The notes: generated by a model from the letters alone, not told the origin. 64,000 bases of DNA from Microbacterium hydrocarbonoxydans (GCF_000956475.1 NZ_JYJB01000010.1:682001-746000); one strand, 5' to 3'. Shown: positions 9,623 through 19,260, counted from the first letter of the stretch. Made by a program: numbers and translations.

Positions 9623-10386
9623 CGCGCGTCGCGAACGGGGTTGCGCAGGATGCCGAGGCCCGAGATCTCGACCTCGACGACGTCGCCCGCGTCGAAGGCG
9701 CCGACGCCCGCCGGCGTGCCGGTGAGGATCACGTCTCCGGGAAGCAGCGTGAACACCGCTGACGCGTATTCGATGATCGACGCGACGGAGTGGATCATGT
9801 CGGTCAGCGGAGCGTGCTGGCGCACCTCACCGTTCACACGGGTCTCGACCGTGGCGGATGCCGGATCGAAGTCCGTCTCGATCACCGGACCGAGCGGGCA
9901 GAAGGTGTCGAAGCCCTTGGCGCGCGACCACTGCCCGTCCTTGCGCTGCAGATCGCGTGCCGTGACGTCGTTCGCGATCGTGTATCCCAGCACGTAGGTC
10001 AGCGCGTCCGCCGCCGTGACGTTCTTCGCGATCTTGCCGATCACGACGGCGAGCTCACCCTCGTACTCGGTCTGCTGCGAGAGCGAAGGACGCACGATCG
10101 AGTCCCCGGGCCCGATGACAGAGGTGTTCGGCTTCAGAAACAGCAGGGGCTCCTCGGGGGCCACACCGCCCATCTCGGCAGCGTGGTCGTGGTAGTTCTT
10201 GCCGACGCAGACCACCTTCGAGCGCGGGATGACCGGCGCGAGCAGCGCGGCATCCGCCAGGGGGATCCGCTGTCCTGTGGGCTCGTAACCGGCGAACATC
10301 GGGTCGCCGGCGAGCACGACCAGGTCGGACTCGTCGACGATCCCGTACATGATGGCGTCGTCGTGGCTGAATCGTGCGATCTTCAC
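9619..10386 (-). CDS. Fumarylacetoacetate hydrolase family protein
   Basis: A 255-residue protein of the FAH fold, the usual size for single-domain members such as HpcE-like isomerases/decarboxylases, acylpyruvases and oxaloacetate decarboxylases. Diagnostic blocks are [42 protein letters not shown] (metal-binding Glu residues) and [10 protein letters not shown] near the C-terminus. Metal-dependent cleavage or tautomerisation of a 2-oxo acid is expected. The substrate is unknown. It sits 25 bases after ilvE and overlaps the MFS gene by four bases. Confidence 0.88.
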   Translation of the reverse strand: MKIARFSHDDAIMYGIVDESDLVVLAGDPMFAGYEPTGQRIPLADAALLAPVIPRSKVVCVGKNYHDHAAEMGGVAPEEPLLFLKPNTSVIGPGDSIVRPSLSQQTEYEGELAVVIGKIAKNVTAADALTYVLGYTIANDVTARDLQRKDGQWSRAKGFDTFCPLGPVIETDFDPASATVETRVNGEVRQHAPLTDMIHSVASIIEYASAVFTLLPGDVILTGTPAGVGAFDAGDVVEVEISGLGILRNPVRDAR

Positions 10387-10411
10387 CCGTCCAGCCTACT
10401 CAGCCCTCTGT

Positions 10412-11521
10412 TCAGACGAGACGGACGAGCCAGCCGTGCTTGTCTTCGCGGCGCCCGTACTGGATGTCGGTGAGCTCTTCGCGCAGCGACAGCGCGAGCT
10501 CGCCGAGAGGCTGAGGCTCTTCGAAGTCGGTGCCGACCAGCGCGCCGATCGGGGTGACCACGGCAGCCGTGCCGCAGGCGAAGACCTCGACGATGTCTCC
10601 GGATGCGACGCCCTCGCGCCACTCGTCGATCGAGATCGGACGCTTCTCGACGGTGTAGCCGCGGTCTTGCGCGAGCTGCAGGAGCGAATCGCGCGTGATC
10701 CCCTCGAGGATGCTGTCGGATTCGGGGGTCACGACGCGGCCGTCCTTGAAGACGAACACGACGTTCATGCCGCCGAGCTCCTCCACATCGCGGTTCTCAT
10801 TGAGGAACACGACCTGGTCGCATCCCTTCGCATAGGCCTCGGCCTGTGGGAGCAGGCTCGACGCGTAGTTGCCGCCGGTCTTCGCCTTGCCTGTTCCGCC
10901 GCGACCCGCACGAGCGTAGTCCTCCGAGAGCCAGATCCGAACGGGCTTCACGCCACCGGTGAAGTACGCGCCGGCGGGGCTCGCGATCACGTAGTACGCG
11001 ACCTTCTGCGCCGCGCGCACCCCGAGGAACGCCTCCTTGGCGAACATGAACGGCCGCAGGTAGAGGCTCTGGTCGGCGCCGGAGGGCACCCAGCGCTCGT
11101 CGATCGAAACGAGCTGGCGCAGCGACTCGATGAAGTACTCGGTCGGCAGCTCTGGCAGCGCGAGACGGCGCGCGCTGGCCTGCATGCGGGCAGCGTTGCG
11201 GTCCGGGCGGAAGGTGTGCACAGTGCCGTCTGCGTGCCGGTAGGCCTTGATGCCTTCGAAGATCTCCTGCGCGTAGTGCAGCACGGATGCCGCGGGGTCG
11301 AGCGGGATCGGGCCGTAGGGCTGCACGCGCGGCCGGTGCCACCCGCCCTTCGCAGACCAGCAGATGTCGACCATGTGGTCGGTGAAGACCACACCGAAGC
11401 CCGGGTTCTCCAGAACCTCGGCCACCCGCGCGGGGGTCGCCGCGTTCAGGTTCTTCGTCACCGCGAACTCCAGCGGAGCTGCAGTCGTCTCGGCGTCGAT
11501 CGTCGTCATCTCGTCTTCCAT
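10412..11521 (-). CDS. ilvE: Branched-chain amino acid aminotransferase
   Basis: A 369-residue fold-type IV PLP aminotransferase, group II (actinobacterial/mitochondrial length). It makes the last transamination in Ile, Val and Leu synthesis. Visible blocks are LHYAQEIFEGIKAYRHADG, YLRPFMFAKEAFLG, the PLP lysine in GTGKAKTGGNYAS, VEELGGMNVVFVF and EGITRDSLLQLA. Two in-frame starts lie close together (11521 and 11509). The second has GGAAGACGAG upstream and may be used. It lies 49 bases after leuB on the same strand, so leucine synthesis genes are clustered here. Confidence 0.96.
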   Translation of the reverse strand: MEDEMTTIDAETTAAPLEFAVTKNLNAATPARVAEVLENPGFGVVFTDHMVDICWSAKGGWHRPRVQPYGPIPLDPAASVLHYAQEIFEGIKAYRHADGTVHTFRPDRNAARMQASARRLALPELPTEYFIESLRQLVSIDERWVPSGADQSLYLRPFMFAKEAFLGVRAAQKVAYYVIASPAGAYFTGGVKPVRIWLSEDYARAGRGGTGKAKTGGNYASSLLPQAEAYAKGCDQVVFLNENRDVEELGGMNVVFVFKDGRVVTPESDSILEGITRDSLLQLAQDRGYTVEKRPISIDEWREGVASGDIVEVFACGTAAVVTPIGALVGTDFEEPQPLGELALSLREELTDIQYGRREDKHGWLVRLV

Positions 11522-11570
11522 TCCTCGTGCGTGGGCGCGTCGTCGCGCCGTTTCAGCCTACGCCTGTCGA

Positions 11571-12614
11571 TCAGAGACGCGCAGCGATCGCGGAGCCGAT
11601 CTCCGCGGTCGTGCGTGCGCCGTCGCGGGCCGCGATGTCCGCCTCGACCGCGGCGCTGACCCGCGCCGACTCCTCGCTCAGCCCGAGATGATCGAGCAGC
11701 AGCGCGACCGAGAGGATCGCGGCGGTCGGGTCCGCCTTCTGCTGGCCGGCGATATCCGGTGCCGAGCCGTGCACCGGCTCGAACATCGACGGGAAGGCCC
11801 CGTCAGGATTGATGTTGCCTGACGCCGCGAGCCCGATGCCACCCGTGACGGCGCCTGCGAGATCGGTGAGGATGTCGCCGAACAGGTTGTCGGTGACGAT
11901 CACGTCGAAGCGCGAGGGGTCGGTCACGAGGAAGATCGTGGCCGCGTCGACGTGCAGGTAGTCGACGGCGACATCGGGGTGCTCGGCCGCGACCTCGTTG
12001 ACGATGCGCTGCCAGATCGCGCCTGCGTGCACGAGCACGTTGGTCTTGTGCACCAGGGTGAGCTTTCTGCTGCGGCGCTCGGCGAGGTCGAACGCGTATC
12101 GCACCACGCGCTCGACACCGAAAGCGGTGTTGACGCTCGTCTCGTTGGCGACCTCGTGCGGGGTGCCCTTGCGGATCGCGCCGCCGTTGCCGACGTAGGG
12201 CCCCTCTGTGCCCTCGCGGACGACCACGAAGTCGATCTCGCCGGGCTCCGCCAGCGGGCCGGCAGCTCCCGTGAACAGCTTGGACGGGCGCAGGTTGACA
12301 TAGTGGTCCAGCGTGAAGCGCAGTTTGAGCAGCAGCCCCCGCTCGATGTTCGCGTCCTTGAGTCGCGGGTCGCCGGGCTGGCCGCCGACGGCGCCGAGAA
12401 GGATCGCGTCATTCGCGGAGATCGCCGCGAGGTCCTCGTCGGTCAGAGTGTCGCCCGTCTCGAGGAACCGTGCGGCCCCCAGGGAGAAACGGGTCTTGTC
12501 GAACACGACTCCGCTGCCGGCGGTCACCGCGTCGAGGACCTTCTCGGCTTCTGCGACGACCTCGGGGCCGATGCCGTCACCGGGGATGACGGCAAGCTTG
12601 ACGACACGCGACAT
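11571..12614 (-). CDS. leuB: 3-Isopropylmalate dehydrogenase
   Basis: A 347-residue NAD-dependent decarboxylating dehydrogenase of leucine synthesis. The start [20 protein letters not shown], the loop [15 protein letters not shown], the RPSKLFTG segment, [15 protein letters not shown], the catalytic Lys region LVHKTNVL, the acidic metal site [16 protein letters not shown] and [13 protein letters not shown] are all present. Length and domain order are those of the actinobacterial LeuB group. It is the first gene of the reverse-strand leuB-ilvE-FAH-MFS-gltX series; the 120 bases upstream show no clear attenuator. Confidence 0.97.
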   Translation of the reverse strand: MSRVVKLAVIPGDGIGPEVVAEAEKVLDAVTAGSGVVFDKTRFSLGAARFLETGDTLTDEDLAAISANDAILLGAVGGQPGDPRLKDANIERGLLLKLRFTLDHYVNLRPSKLFTGAAGPLAEPGEIDFVVVREGTEGPYVGNGGAIRKGTPHEVANETSVNTAFGVERVVRYAFDLAERRSRKLTLVHKTNVLVHAGAIWQRIVNEVAAEHPDVAVDYLHVDAATIFLVTDPSRFDVIVTDNLFGDILTDLAGAVTGGIGLAASGNINPDGAFPSMFEPVHGSAPDIAGQQKADPTAAILSVALLLDHLGLSEESARVSAAVEADIAARDGARTTAEIGSAIAARL

Positions 12615-12734
12615 GACACTCCTAGCACTGGGGAAGAACCGGCGCGCACACCGATGGGATCGTCGGTTCAGGATCGAATCCAGCGTAGCGCCGCCTCGAG
12701 ACCCGCGATGTCCGCGTGACGCCCCGCAGCGGGC

Positions 12735-14285
12735 TCACCCCGCGGTGTTCGTCGAACGCAGTGTGACGGCGGCGATCACGCCCGCGGCGATCACGAGCGC
12801 CGCACCGATCAGCGACGTGACCATGATCCCGGAACCGAACGCGGCGGCGGCCGCATCCCACAGTGCCGTCCCGAGTGCGCCCGGCAGCTCCGAAGCCGCG
12901 GTGTATGCGCCCGCGAGGGTCTCCCTCGCCGCATCCGCAGCTTCCGCTGGAAGACCTTCCGGCAGCACCAGCGCACCGCGGTAGAAGGCCGTGATGATCC
13001 CGCCGAGGATCGCCGTGCCAAGCACTGCACCCAGCTCGTACGCGGTCTCGGACACTGCGCTCGCGGCTCCCGCCTTCTCGGCCGGAGCGCTCGAGAGGAT
13101 GAGCTCGTTCGAGATGGTCTCGGCAGCGCCGATTCCTAGACCGAGCACAACGAACGCGATGATCAGCGGGACGACGCCGTGATCGGCCGTCGTGAACGCG
13201 ACCAGCAGATAACCTGCGACCGAGAACGTCAGCGCGGCGGGGATCAGCACGCGCGGCTGAACGCGGCGCGAGATCGGAACCACCGTGAGCCCCGCCACGA
13301 TCATGGCCGCCATGCCCGGCACCAGCGCGAAACCGGCGACCATCGGCGAAAGCCCCAGCACGAGTTGCAGATGCTGCGACACGAAGTAGAGGAAGCCAAC
13401 GAGAGCCACGACGCTCAGCAGATTCACGAGTATCGCGCCGGAGAACGTTCCCCTGCGGAAGAGCGCCATGTCGAGCATCGGGATGTCTGCACGCAGCTGG
13501 CGGCGGACGAACAGTGCGCCCAGCGCGGCCCCCAGCAGCGCCCACGCACCGGCGCCGAGCGTCGGCCCGTCGGTCGCAAGGGACTTGATCGCGTACACGA
13601 CGGGGATCATCGCGCCCATCGAGAACAGGATGCTGATCGGGTCGATCCGCCCGGGATTCGGATCACGGCTCTCCGGCACCAGCAGCGGTGCGGCGATCAG
13701 CAGCGGGATGAGCACGGGCACCGCGACGAGGAACACCGCACCCCATGCGTAGTGCTCGAGCAGGAACCCGCCGACGATAGGACCAAGCGCAGACCCGGCG
13801 GAGAATGCCGACGCCCACACGGCGATGGCGAGCCGCCGCTGGTCCCTGTTCTGGAAGATGGAGCGCAGCAGGGACAGCGTCGACGGCATGAGCATCGCGC
13901 CGAAGAACCCGAGCAGCGCGCGGGCGGCGATCAGCAGACCCGCGGTGGGGGCGAATGCAGCGAGCGCCGACACCGCGGCGAATCCGGTGGCTCCGATCAG
14001 CAGCATCCGCCGCCGGCCGAAGCGGTCGCCCATCGTCCCCATCGTCACAAGAAGGCCCGCGAGCACGAGCGGATACACGTCGATGATCCAGAGCTGCTCA
14101 GCGCCAGACGGCGACAGCGCGATCGAGATCTCCGGCAGGGCGAAGCTCAGCACCGTGTTATCGACCGAGACCAGCAGAACCGGCAGCATCAGCACGACGA
14201 GTGCGGCCCATCCCCTCGCCCCGACACGGGGGGCATCGGTCTCGACGGCATCACTGACAGTGGGAATCGACGCTGTGCGCGCCAT
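12735..14285 (-). CDS. MFS drug-efflux transporter, DHA2 (14-TM, EmrB/QacA-like)
   Basis: A 516-residue transporter with about 14 membrane spans. Motif C-like VVLMLPVLLVSVDNTVLSFALPEI in the first span and motif A TMGDRFGRRRMLLIGATGF after the second are typical of the DHA2 proton-coupled multidrug exporters. The start at 14285 is preferred over the longer frame to 14516 because GAGAGGTG lies just upstream and the longer N-terminus lacks homology. It is divergent from a TetR gene with a shared 93-bp region containing an inverted repeat, so TetR-controlled efflux is likely. The substrate is not predictable. Confidence 0.92.
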   Translation of the reverse strand: MARTASIPTVSDAVETDAPRVGARGWAALVVLMLPVLLVSVDNTVLSFALPEISIALSPSGAEQLWIIDVYPLVLAGLLVTMGTMGDRFGRRRMLLIGATGFAAVSALAAFAPTAGLLIAARALLGFFGAMLMPSTLSLLRSIFQNRDQRRLAIAVWASAFSAGSALGPIVGGFLLEHYAWGAVFLVAVPVLIPLLIAAPLLVPESRDPNPGRIDPISILFSMGAMIPVVYAIKSLATDGPTLGAGAWALLGAALGALFVRRQLRADIPMLDMALFRRGTFSGAILVNLLSVVALVGFLYFVSQHLQLVLGLSPMVAGFALVPGMAAMIVAGLTVVPISRRVQPRVLIPAALTFSVAGYLLVAFTTADHGVVPLIIAFVVLGLGIGAAETISNELILSSAPAEKAGAASAVSETAYELGAVLGTAILGGIITAFYRGALVLPEGLPAEAADAARETLAGAYTAASELPGALGTALWDAAAAAFGSGIMVTSLIGAALVIAAGVIAAVTLRSTNTAG

Positions 14286-14320
14286 GAAGCACCTCTCACA
14301 TCTCCGCGGCCCATAACTGA

Positions 14321-14334
14321 ACCGTCCAGATGGT
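14321..14334. promoter_or_regulatory. Inverted repeat, probable TetR operator
   Basis: ACCGTC-CA-GATGGT is an inverted repeat with one mismatch, placed in the 93-bp gap between the divergent efflux gene and tetR. A TATAGT sequence right after it could be the -10 box of the tetR promoter, so the repressor would cover both promoters. Confidence 0.55.
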
Positions 14335-14378
14335 ATAGTAACAGATGTCCCCACCACCCGAACGACTCCGAGGCCCGC

Positions 14379-14924
14379 ATGCCCAGACCCCCGCTCGCCC
14401 GTGAACGCGTGCTCGACGCCTTCGAGGCCATCGTCATCGCCGACGGAGAGCGCACCGCGACGCTTGACGCGACGGCGAAGGCGGCAGGCGTCTCGAAGGG
14501 CGGCCTGCTCTACCACTTCGGATCCAGAGACGAGCTCGTCGCCGGCCTGCTCGCGCGTCTCGAGGCCCTCAACGACGCGGATCTCGCGAAGATGACGACC
14601 GCCGAGGAAGGCCCGGTGGCGTACTACCTCCGCACATCGGTGATGGAGGACGAGGCTCTCGACCGTGCGCTGATCGCCGCATCGCGACTCGCGCAGGGAG
14701 GCTCGGCCGCCGCGGCCGAGGCACTGCGGAACTCACGCCGCCGGTGGGAGAACGCGATCCGGCCGCACGTCCGCGACGCTGCGAGCCTTGATCTCGTGAT
14801 GCTGCTCAGCGACGGCCTGTACTTCAACAACTCGCTCGACGTGAACGGGTCCGACCTTCTGGTCCCCCGGCAGCAGGAGCTCGCCGACCTCATCGCCCTC
14901 GTGCTCCGGGCGACGGCGCCCTGA
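14379..14924 (+). CDS. TetR family transcriptional repressor
   Basis: A 181-residue TetR-type regulator. The N-terminal helix-turn-helix is seen as VLDAFEAIVIADGERTATLDATAKAAGVSKGGLLYHF in shorthand: LDATAKAAGVSKGGLLYHFG is the recognition part. The C-terminal ligand domain (about 60-180) is variable and contains a TetR_C-type LRNSRRRWENAIRP stretch. It is divergent from the 14-TM efflux pump and probably represses it and itself. The open frame extends far upstream, but the ATG at 14379 fits the family and the promoter. Confidence 0.93.
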   Translation: MPRPPLARERVLDAFEAIVIADGERTATLDATAKAAGVSKGGLLYHFGSRDELVAGLLARLEALNDADLAKMTTAEEGPVAYYLRTSVMEDEALDRALIAASRLAQGGSAAAAEALRNSRRRWENAIRPHVRDAASLDLVMLLSDGLYFNNSLDVNGSDLLVPRQQELADLIALVLRATAP

Positions 14925-14936
14925 CTTCCGTCGTCG

Positions 14937-16163
14937 TCACACGGTGAGCGCGGAGATCCGTCGCTCCAGATGCCGCCTCACGGCTGGGTCCTCGGTCCGG
15001 ATGAGCGCTTCGTGGAGGTCCGTGAGCGCCGAGAGCGGATCTCTGCACTGAACATCGAGCTCGGCGCGCACCGCGAAGGCCTGCGCCGCCGTGGTTCCGC
15101 GGAAGAGCGCCTCGTCGGCGTCCAGCTCCAGCCGCGCCGATTCGGGTCCGATGGCGGGAGCGTGCCCGCGGGCGACCAGTCGTGCCAGTCGTGACGACGG
15201 CGAGGGCCACAGGTCGACGAGCCCTTCGTAAAGCCGCGCGATCGCGTCCCAGTCCGTGTGCTCCCACTCCGCCGCGATCGCGTGGAGCCCGGCGATGCCG
15301 GCCTGCAGGGCGAAGCGACCTGTGCCGACAGTCAGAGCCCGGGTGGCGAGCAGCTCGCCTTCAGCGAGCATCCGCACGTCCCACCGCCTGCGGTCGGCGG
15401 CCGCGAGTTCCACGAGTTCACCGGCCGGATCCAGGCGCGCGGGCCTGCGGGCATGCGTGAGCAGAAGAAGTGCGAGCAGGCCGGCGGCTTCGGGGTCGTC
15501 AGAGCGGATGCGATGCGCGTCGCGGGCCAGCTCGATCGCGTCGGCGCAGAGCTGCGCCGCTTCGGCTCTGGCCGGTGCGTCATAGCCCACGGTGAACATC
15601 AGCGAGATCACCGAGAGAGCATCCGGCATCCGCTCGGCGACCTGGCGGCCGTCGGTCATCGCGAACCGGATCGACGACTCGTGCAGGTGACGCTTGGCCC
15701 TGGTCAGCCGCGCGGCCATCGCCGACTCCGTGACGAGCAGCATCGACGCGACGTCGCGCGTCGGGATGCCGCAGGCGAAGCGCAGCGCCAGGCCCAGCCG
15801 CGTCTCTTCGCCGAGCTCGGGGTGGCACACCGTGAGGATGAGCTCGAGTCGCTCATCGCCCGTGAACGCGAACTCCCCCGGGTCCACCGCATCAGGCGAC
15901 GCGGCGTCGGCCACGAGCCGCGGATGAGCGCGCGCCGCCGTGCGCTCACGGCGGATGGTGTCGACGGCGATGCGCCGCGCCGCGGTGGTGATCCATGCGG
16001 CGGGATTGCCCGGCCCCTCCCCCGCGTTCTCCTGAGCGATCGCGCGTGCGAACGCCTCCTGCACGGCATCCTCGGCCAGCTCCAGGTCACCGGTGTACGC
16101 CGTGACCGCACCGAGGATGCGCCCGGCGTCGGTCCGGAACGCATCCTCGATGCGGATGTTCAT
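14937..16163 (-). CDS. ECF sigma factor, group 42 type (DUF6596 C-terminal domain)
   Basis: A 408-residue sigma factor, much longer than classic ECF proteins. Residues 1-170 hold sigma-2 (LELAEDAVQEAFARAI, NPAAWITTAARRIAVDTIRR) and sigma-4 (LGLALRFACGIPTRDVASML, then AMAARLTRAKRHL). The remaining 230 residues are the TPR-like DUF6596 region with GYDAPARAEAAQLCADAI and RLYEGLVDLWPSP. In this group the C-terminal extension replaces an anti-sigma factor (known for ECF42), and the gene is paired with a DGPF protein, as here 14 bases upstream. Target genes are unknown. Confidence 0.93.
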   Translation of the reverse strand: MNIRIEDAFRTDAGRILGAVTAYTGDLELAEDAVQEAFARAIAQENAGEGPGNPAAWITTAARRIAVDTIRRERTAARAHPRLVADAASPDAVDPGEFAFTGDERLELILTVCHPELGEETRLGLALRFACGIPTRDVASMLLVTESAMAARLTRAKRHLHESSIRFAMTDGRQVAERMPDALSVISLMFTVGYDAPARAEAAQLCADAIELARDAHRIRSDDPEAAGLLALLLLTHARRPARLDPAGELVELAAADRRRWDVRMLAEGELLATRALTVGTGRFALQAGIAGLHAIAAEWEHTDWDAIARLYEGLVDLWPSPSSRLARLVARGHAPAIGPESARLELDADEALFRGTTAAQAFAVRAELDVQCRDPLSALTDLHEALIRTEDPAVRRHLERRISALTV

Positions 16164-16177
16164 CTCGGGTCGCGTGG

Positions 16178-16552
16178 TCAGGCGTCGACAGGCCGTGCGG
16201 CCTGCATGTCCAGGACCGGATGCAGGTCGAGCCAGCCGCCGGTGGGAACCATCGCGGCCAGTTCGCGCGCCTGCTCCGGCGAATCGGCCGTGAACACGTA
16301 GAACCCCGTGACGACCTCACGTGTCTCGCCGAAGGGGCCGTCGGTGAAGACGGGTCCGGCGTCGGACGGGCGGATGCGCACCGCCTCCGACTGCGGACGC
16401 AGCGGCACGCCTGCGGTGATGCGGTGACCGGCCTCGCGGACCGCGGCCTGGAAGGCCCGGTGGCCGGCGAGGTCTGCCTCGATGCGCGCGGCAGGAAGCA
16501 CCGAGGGATCCCACTCCGGCTCGTGGATGATGATCATGTACTCAGCGGACAT
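16178..16552 (-). CDS. DGPF/YCII-like domain protein, partner of the ECF42 sigma factor
   Basis: A 124-residue YCII-fold protein with the eponymous motif TDGPFGETREVVTGFYV and the start EYMIIIHEPEWDP. These proteins occur almost always next to ECF42-type sigma factors; their biochemical role is not established. The start at 16552 has AAGGAGA about 8 bases upstream. First gene of the two-gene unit; the sigma factor starts 14 bases after its stop. The last residues (RPVDA) fit the family length. Confidence 0.9.
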   Translation of the reverse strand: MSAEYMIIIHEPEWDPSVLPAARIEADLAGHRAFQAAVREAGHRITAGVPLRPQSEAVRIRPSDAGPVFTDGPFGETREVVTGFYVFTADSPEQARELAAMVPTGGWLDLHPVLDMQAARPVDA

Positions 16553-16678
16553 CTGCTGTCTCCTTCGTCGTGCGGGCTTCGCCCGTGGATGTCGAACACT
16601 GATACGACGTCGACGACCCGATGAAATCGACAGCCGCGTGCAGATTCTTTCGGAAATCCGCGAGGAGGGGAAGACACG

Positions 16679-16715
16679 ACGACGCGGGAGGGGCGATCCG
16701 CCCCTCCCGCGTCGT
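16679..16715 (-). terminator. Long GC-rich hairpin terminator after serA
   Basis: A 17-bp perfect stem (arms 16679-16695 and 16699-16715) with a 3-base loop lies 13 bases beyond the serA stop. The following tract is only moderately T-rich. Confidence 0.7.
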
Positions 16716-16727
16716 GTTGCCTGTCGC

Positions 16728-18332
16728 TCAGACCTCGGCGAGCTCGATCTGCCGGAACAGGTCGGCGTCGATGGCGGTGCGCACATCGTCGAGAAGCTCA
16801 TCCGAGACGGGCGAGTCGAGCGTCAGCACGCTCAGCGCCTGGTCTCCGGCCGCCAGGCGGCCGATCTGCATGCCGGCGATGTTGATGCCGGCCTCACCGA
16901 ACTTCTGACCGTACACCGCGACGATTCCGGGACGGTCGGTGTAGAGCATCACGACGTGGTGCTTCTCGATCGGCAGCTCGAGAGCGTGATCGTTGATTCC
17001 GACGAGCTTCTCGGTCTGCTTGGGTCCGGTCAGCGTGCCCGACACCGACAGCTGGCTGCCGTCGGAGAGCGCACCCTTCAGCGTGATGACGTTGCGGTAC
17101 TCCTCGCTCACGTCGTCCTTGAGCAGACGCACGGCGATACCGCGCTGCTCTGCGAGCAGAGGAGCGTTCACGTACGACACCGTCTCGCTGACGATGTTCG
17201 TGAACACGCCCTTGAGGGCCGCGAGCTTGAGCACGCTCACGTCGTAGTCGTTCAGCTCGCCGTGGACCTCGACGTCGAGGCTCGTGAGCGGCGAGGTGGC
17301 CAGCGCCGAGAAGATCTGGCCGAGCTTCTCGACGAGCGAGATGCCGGGGCGCACGTACGGGTCGATGACGCCGCCGGCGACGTTGACCGCATCGGGCACC
17401 AGGTCGCCGCCGAGGGCGAGACGCACCGAGCGAGCGACCGAGACACCCGCCTTCTCCTGCGCCTCGTCGGTGCTCGCCCCGAGGTGCGGGGTGACGACGA
17501 CGTTGGGCAGCTCGGTGAGGGCACGCGCGGTGCTGCCCTCCGCGGGCGGCTCCGAAGTGAAGACATCGAGGCCGGCGCCCGCGATCTCGCCCGCGTTGAG
17601 GGCGTCGATCAGAGCCTCCTCATCGATCAGACCGCCGCGGGCGACGTTCACGACGTAGGCGGTCTTCTTCATGGCCTTGAACTGCTCGGTGCTGAGCATG
17701 CCCGTGGTCTCGGGCGTCTTGGGCATGTGGATCGTGATGAAGTCGCTCTCCGCGACGAGCTCCTCGAGCGAGAGCAGCTGCACTCCCAGCTGCTGCGCGC
17801 GAGCAGACGTGACGTAGGGATCGTAAGCCACCACACGCATGTCGAACGCGGCGAGGCGCGCAGCGACGAGGGCGCCGATGCGGCCGAGGCCGATGATTCC
17901 CACGGTCTTCTCGAAGAGCTCGGCGCCGGTGTAGGAGCTGCGCTTCCACTGACCGGCCGACAGAGAGGCGTGCGCGGCCGGGATCCGGCGGGCGAGGCTG
18001 AGGATGTGTCCGACCGTGAGCTCGGCTGCAGAGACGATGTTCGAGGTGGGCGCGTTGACGACCATGACTCCGGCGGTGGTGGCCGCCTTGATGTCGACGT
18101 TGTCGAGGCCGACACCGGCGCGGGCGACGACCTTCAGCTTCGGGGCGTGGGCCAGCGCCTCCTCGTCGATGCGGGTCGCCGAACGGATCAGCACCGCGTC
18201 CGCCTCCGCGAGAGAGGCGAACAGCGCCTCCCGATCGGTGCCGTCGACGCTGCGGACGTCGAAGTCGGGGCCCAGGGCCTCGATGGTGGCGGGAGAGAGT
18301 TCTTCGGCGATGAGCACAACAGGCTTCGGCAC
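16728..18332 (-). CDS. serA: D-3-phosphoglycerate dehydrogenase
   Basis: A long-form SerA (534 residues from the GTG start) catalysing the first step of serine synthesis. The Rossmann motif is VGIIGLGRIGALVAARL, with NVARGGLIDEEAL (catalytic Arg), LDVFTSEPP (Glu) and VTPHLGASTDEAQ (catalytic His). After about residue 320 come the intervening (ASB) domain and a C-terminal ACT domain (VVMLYTDRPGIVAVYGQ), as in Mycobacterium SerA, where it gives serine feedback. The GTG at 18332 is preferred because GAAGGA lies 6-7 bases upstream; an ATG at 18359 would add MSRCPEGST, which reads through that ribosome site. Confidence 0.96.
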   Translation of the reverse strand: MPKPVVLIAEELSPATIEALGPDFDVRSVDGTDREALFASLAEADAVLIRSATRIDEEALAHAPKLKVVARAGVGLDNVDIKAATTAGVMVVNAPTSNIVSAAELTVGHILSLARRIPAAHASLSAGQWKRSSYTGAELFEKTVGIIGLGRIGALVAARLAAFDMRVVAYDPYVTSARAQQLGVQLLSLEELVAESDFITIHMPKTPETTGMLSTEQFKAMKKTAYVVNVARGGLIDEEALIDALNAGEIAGAGLDVFTSEPPAEGSTARALTELPNVVVTPHLGASTDEAQEKAGVSVARSVRLALGGDLVPDAVNVAGGVIDPYVRPGISLVEKLGQIFSALATSPLTSLDVEVHGELNDYDVSVLKLAALKGVFTNIVSETVSYVNAPLLAEQRGIAVRLLKDDVSEEYRNVITLKGALSDGSQLSVSGTLTGPKQTEKLVGINDHALELPIEKHHVVMLYTDRPGIVAVYGQKFGEAGINIAGMQIGRLAAGDQALSVLTLDSPVSDELLDDVRTAIDADLFRQIELAEV

Positions 18333-18454
18333 AGTGGATCCTTCGGGGCAGCGCGACATGCGGGAGAGGGCCGATGCGCCGCACACCATGGGGGCGCGAT
18401 CACGTCAACTGTACCGGAGCCGCTCCGCTACCCCGTGCCGTGTGTCGGCGCAGG

Positions 18455-18796
18455 TCAGGAGGTCTGCAGCACGAGGTCGCTCATGTTCAGGATGCTGTAC
18501 CCGATGAGGTCGAGCCAGAACACCGCCACGAGCGCGAGCCCGGCGAGCAGGACGAGCGCGTACTCCCCCAGCCTGCGCCTGCGACCGATGACGAGCGCGA
18601 ACGAGAACACCAGCGCGGGGAACAGCACGCCGAACCCCAGCGTCAGCCAGCCGGCGCCGGTGAGACCGCTCTGCGCCATCGAGACGAGATGCGCGACGGC
18701 GTTCCAGATCGCGTAGGCGTAGAACAGGCCTGCGATCCCCGTCACCACCGAGACCACCCAGCGTGGAGCTCGAGAGGCCGAGACGGTCTCGCTCAT
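18455..18796 (-). CDS. Small four-helix membrane protein, unknown function
   Basis: A 113-residue protein with about four predicted membrane spans (VVSVVTGIAGLFYAYAIW, LVSMAQ..LTLGFGVLF, ALVFSFALVIG, YALVLLAGLALVAVFWLDL) and a short cytoplasmic RRRRLGE loop. No family recognised. Its ATG overlaps the stop of the upstream gene (ATGA at 18793-18796), so the two small membrane proteins are translationally coupled and may form a complex. It ends about 120 bases before serA on the same strand. Confidence 0.75.
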   Translation of the reverse strand: MSETVSASRAPRWVVSVVTGIAGLFYAYAIWNAVAHLVSMAQSGLTGAGWLTLGFGVLFPALVFSFALVIGRRRRLGEYALVLLAGLALVAVFWLDLIGYSILNMSDLVLQTS

Positions 18797-19260
18797 GACC
18801 CGATCACCCCCACCGTCACGAATGGCCAGGGCACGAGCAGCACGACCCCGAGCAGCAGCACGCCGACCCTGATCCACGAAGCCCTGCCGCGCGTGAGCAC
18901 CCATGTCGTCAGGAACCAGATCGCCGGAGCTGCGATCGCGAGCACGAACCAGGGCAGGAACATCGCATCATCCACGATCAGATTCGCCAGCGGCTTGAGC
19001 CGAAGGCCGCCGATCGCCCAGCCCACGGCGTAGAGCAGGTAGACGCCGCCGATCACGCCGAGAAGGAGCAGCATCGTCGTGCTGAGGCCTACGGGCTCCT
19101 CCGCATCGGGCGCTGCTGCGGCATCCCCCTCGCTTGTCGCCTCCTCGACCGGCCCGCTGCCCTTGCCCACGGCCTTCCATCCCTGGGGCAGCGCGGCCGC
19201 CGGTCTCGAGGCGGCGTCATCGCCGTCCCACGTGAGGGCGTCATCGGAATCGGAGCTCAT
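18793..19260 (-). CDS. Membrane protein with acidic N-terminus, unknown function
   Basis: A 155-residue protein. Residues 1-58 are hydrophilic, acidic and Ala/Pro-rich (ALTWDGDD, EEATSEGDAAAAPDAEE) and include a LPQGWKAVGKG stretch. Then come three membrane spans (TTMLLLLGVIGGVYLLYAVGW, FLPWFVLAIAAPAIWFLTTWV, IRVGVLLLGVVLLVPWPFV). The start at 19260 is chosen because the much longer open frame upstream is antisense to a real gene. It is coupled to the four-helix protein downstream. I do not recognise the family. Confidence 0.75.
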   Translation of the reverse strand: MSSDSDDALTWDGDDAASRPAAALPQGWKAVGKGSGPVEEATSEGDAAAAPDAEEPVGLSTTMLLLLGVIGGVYLLYAVGWAIGGLRLKPLANLIVDDAMFLPWFVLAIAAPAIWFLTTWVLTRGRASWIRVGVLLLGVVLLVPWPFVTVGVIGS

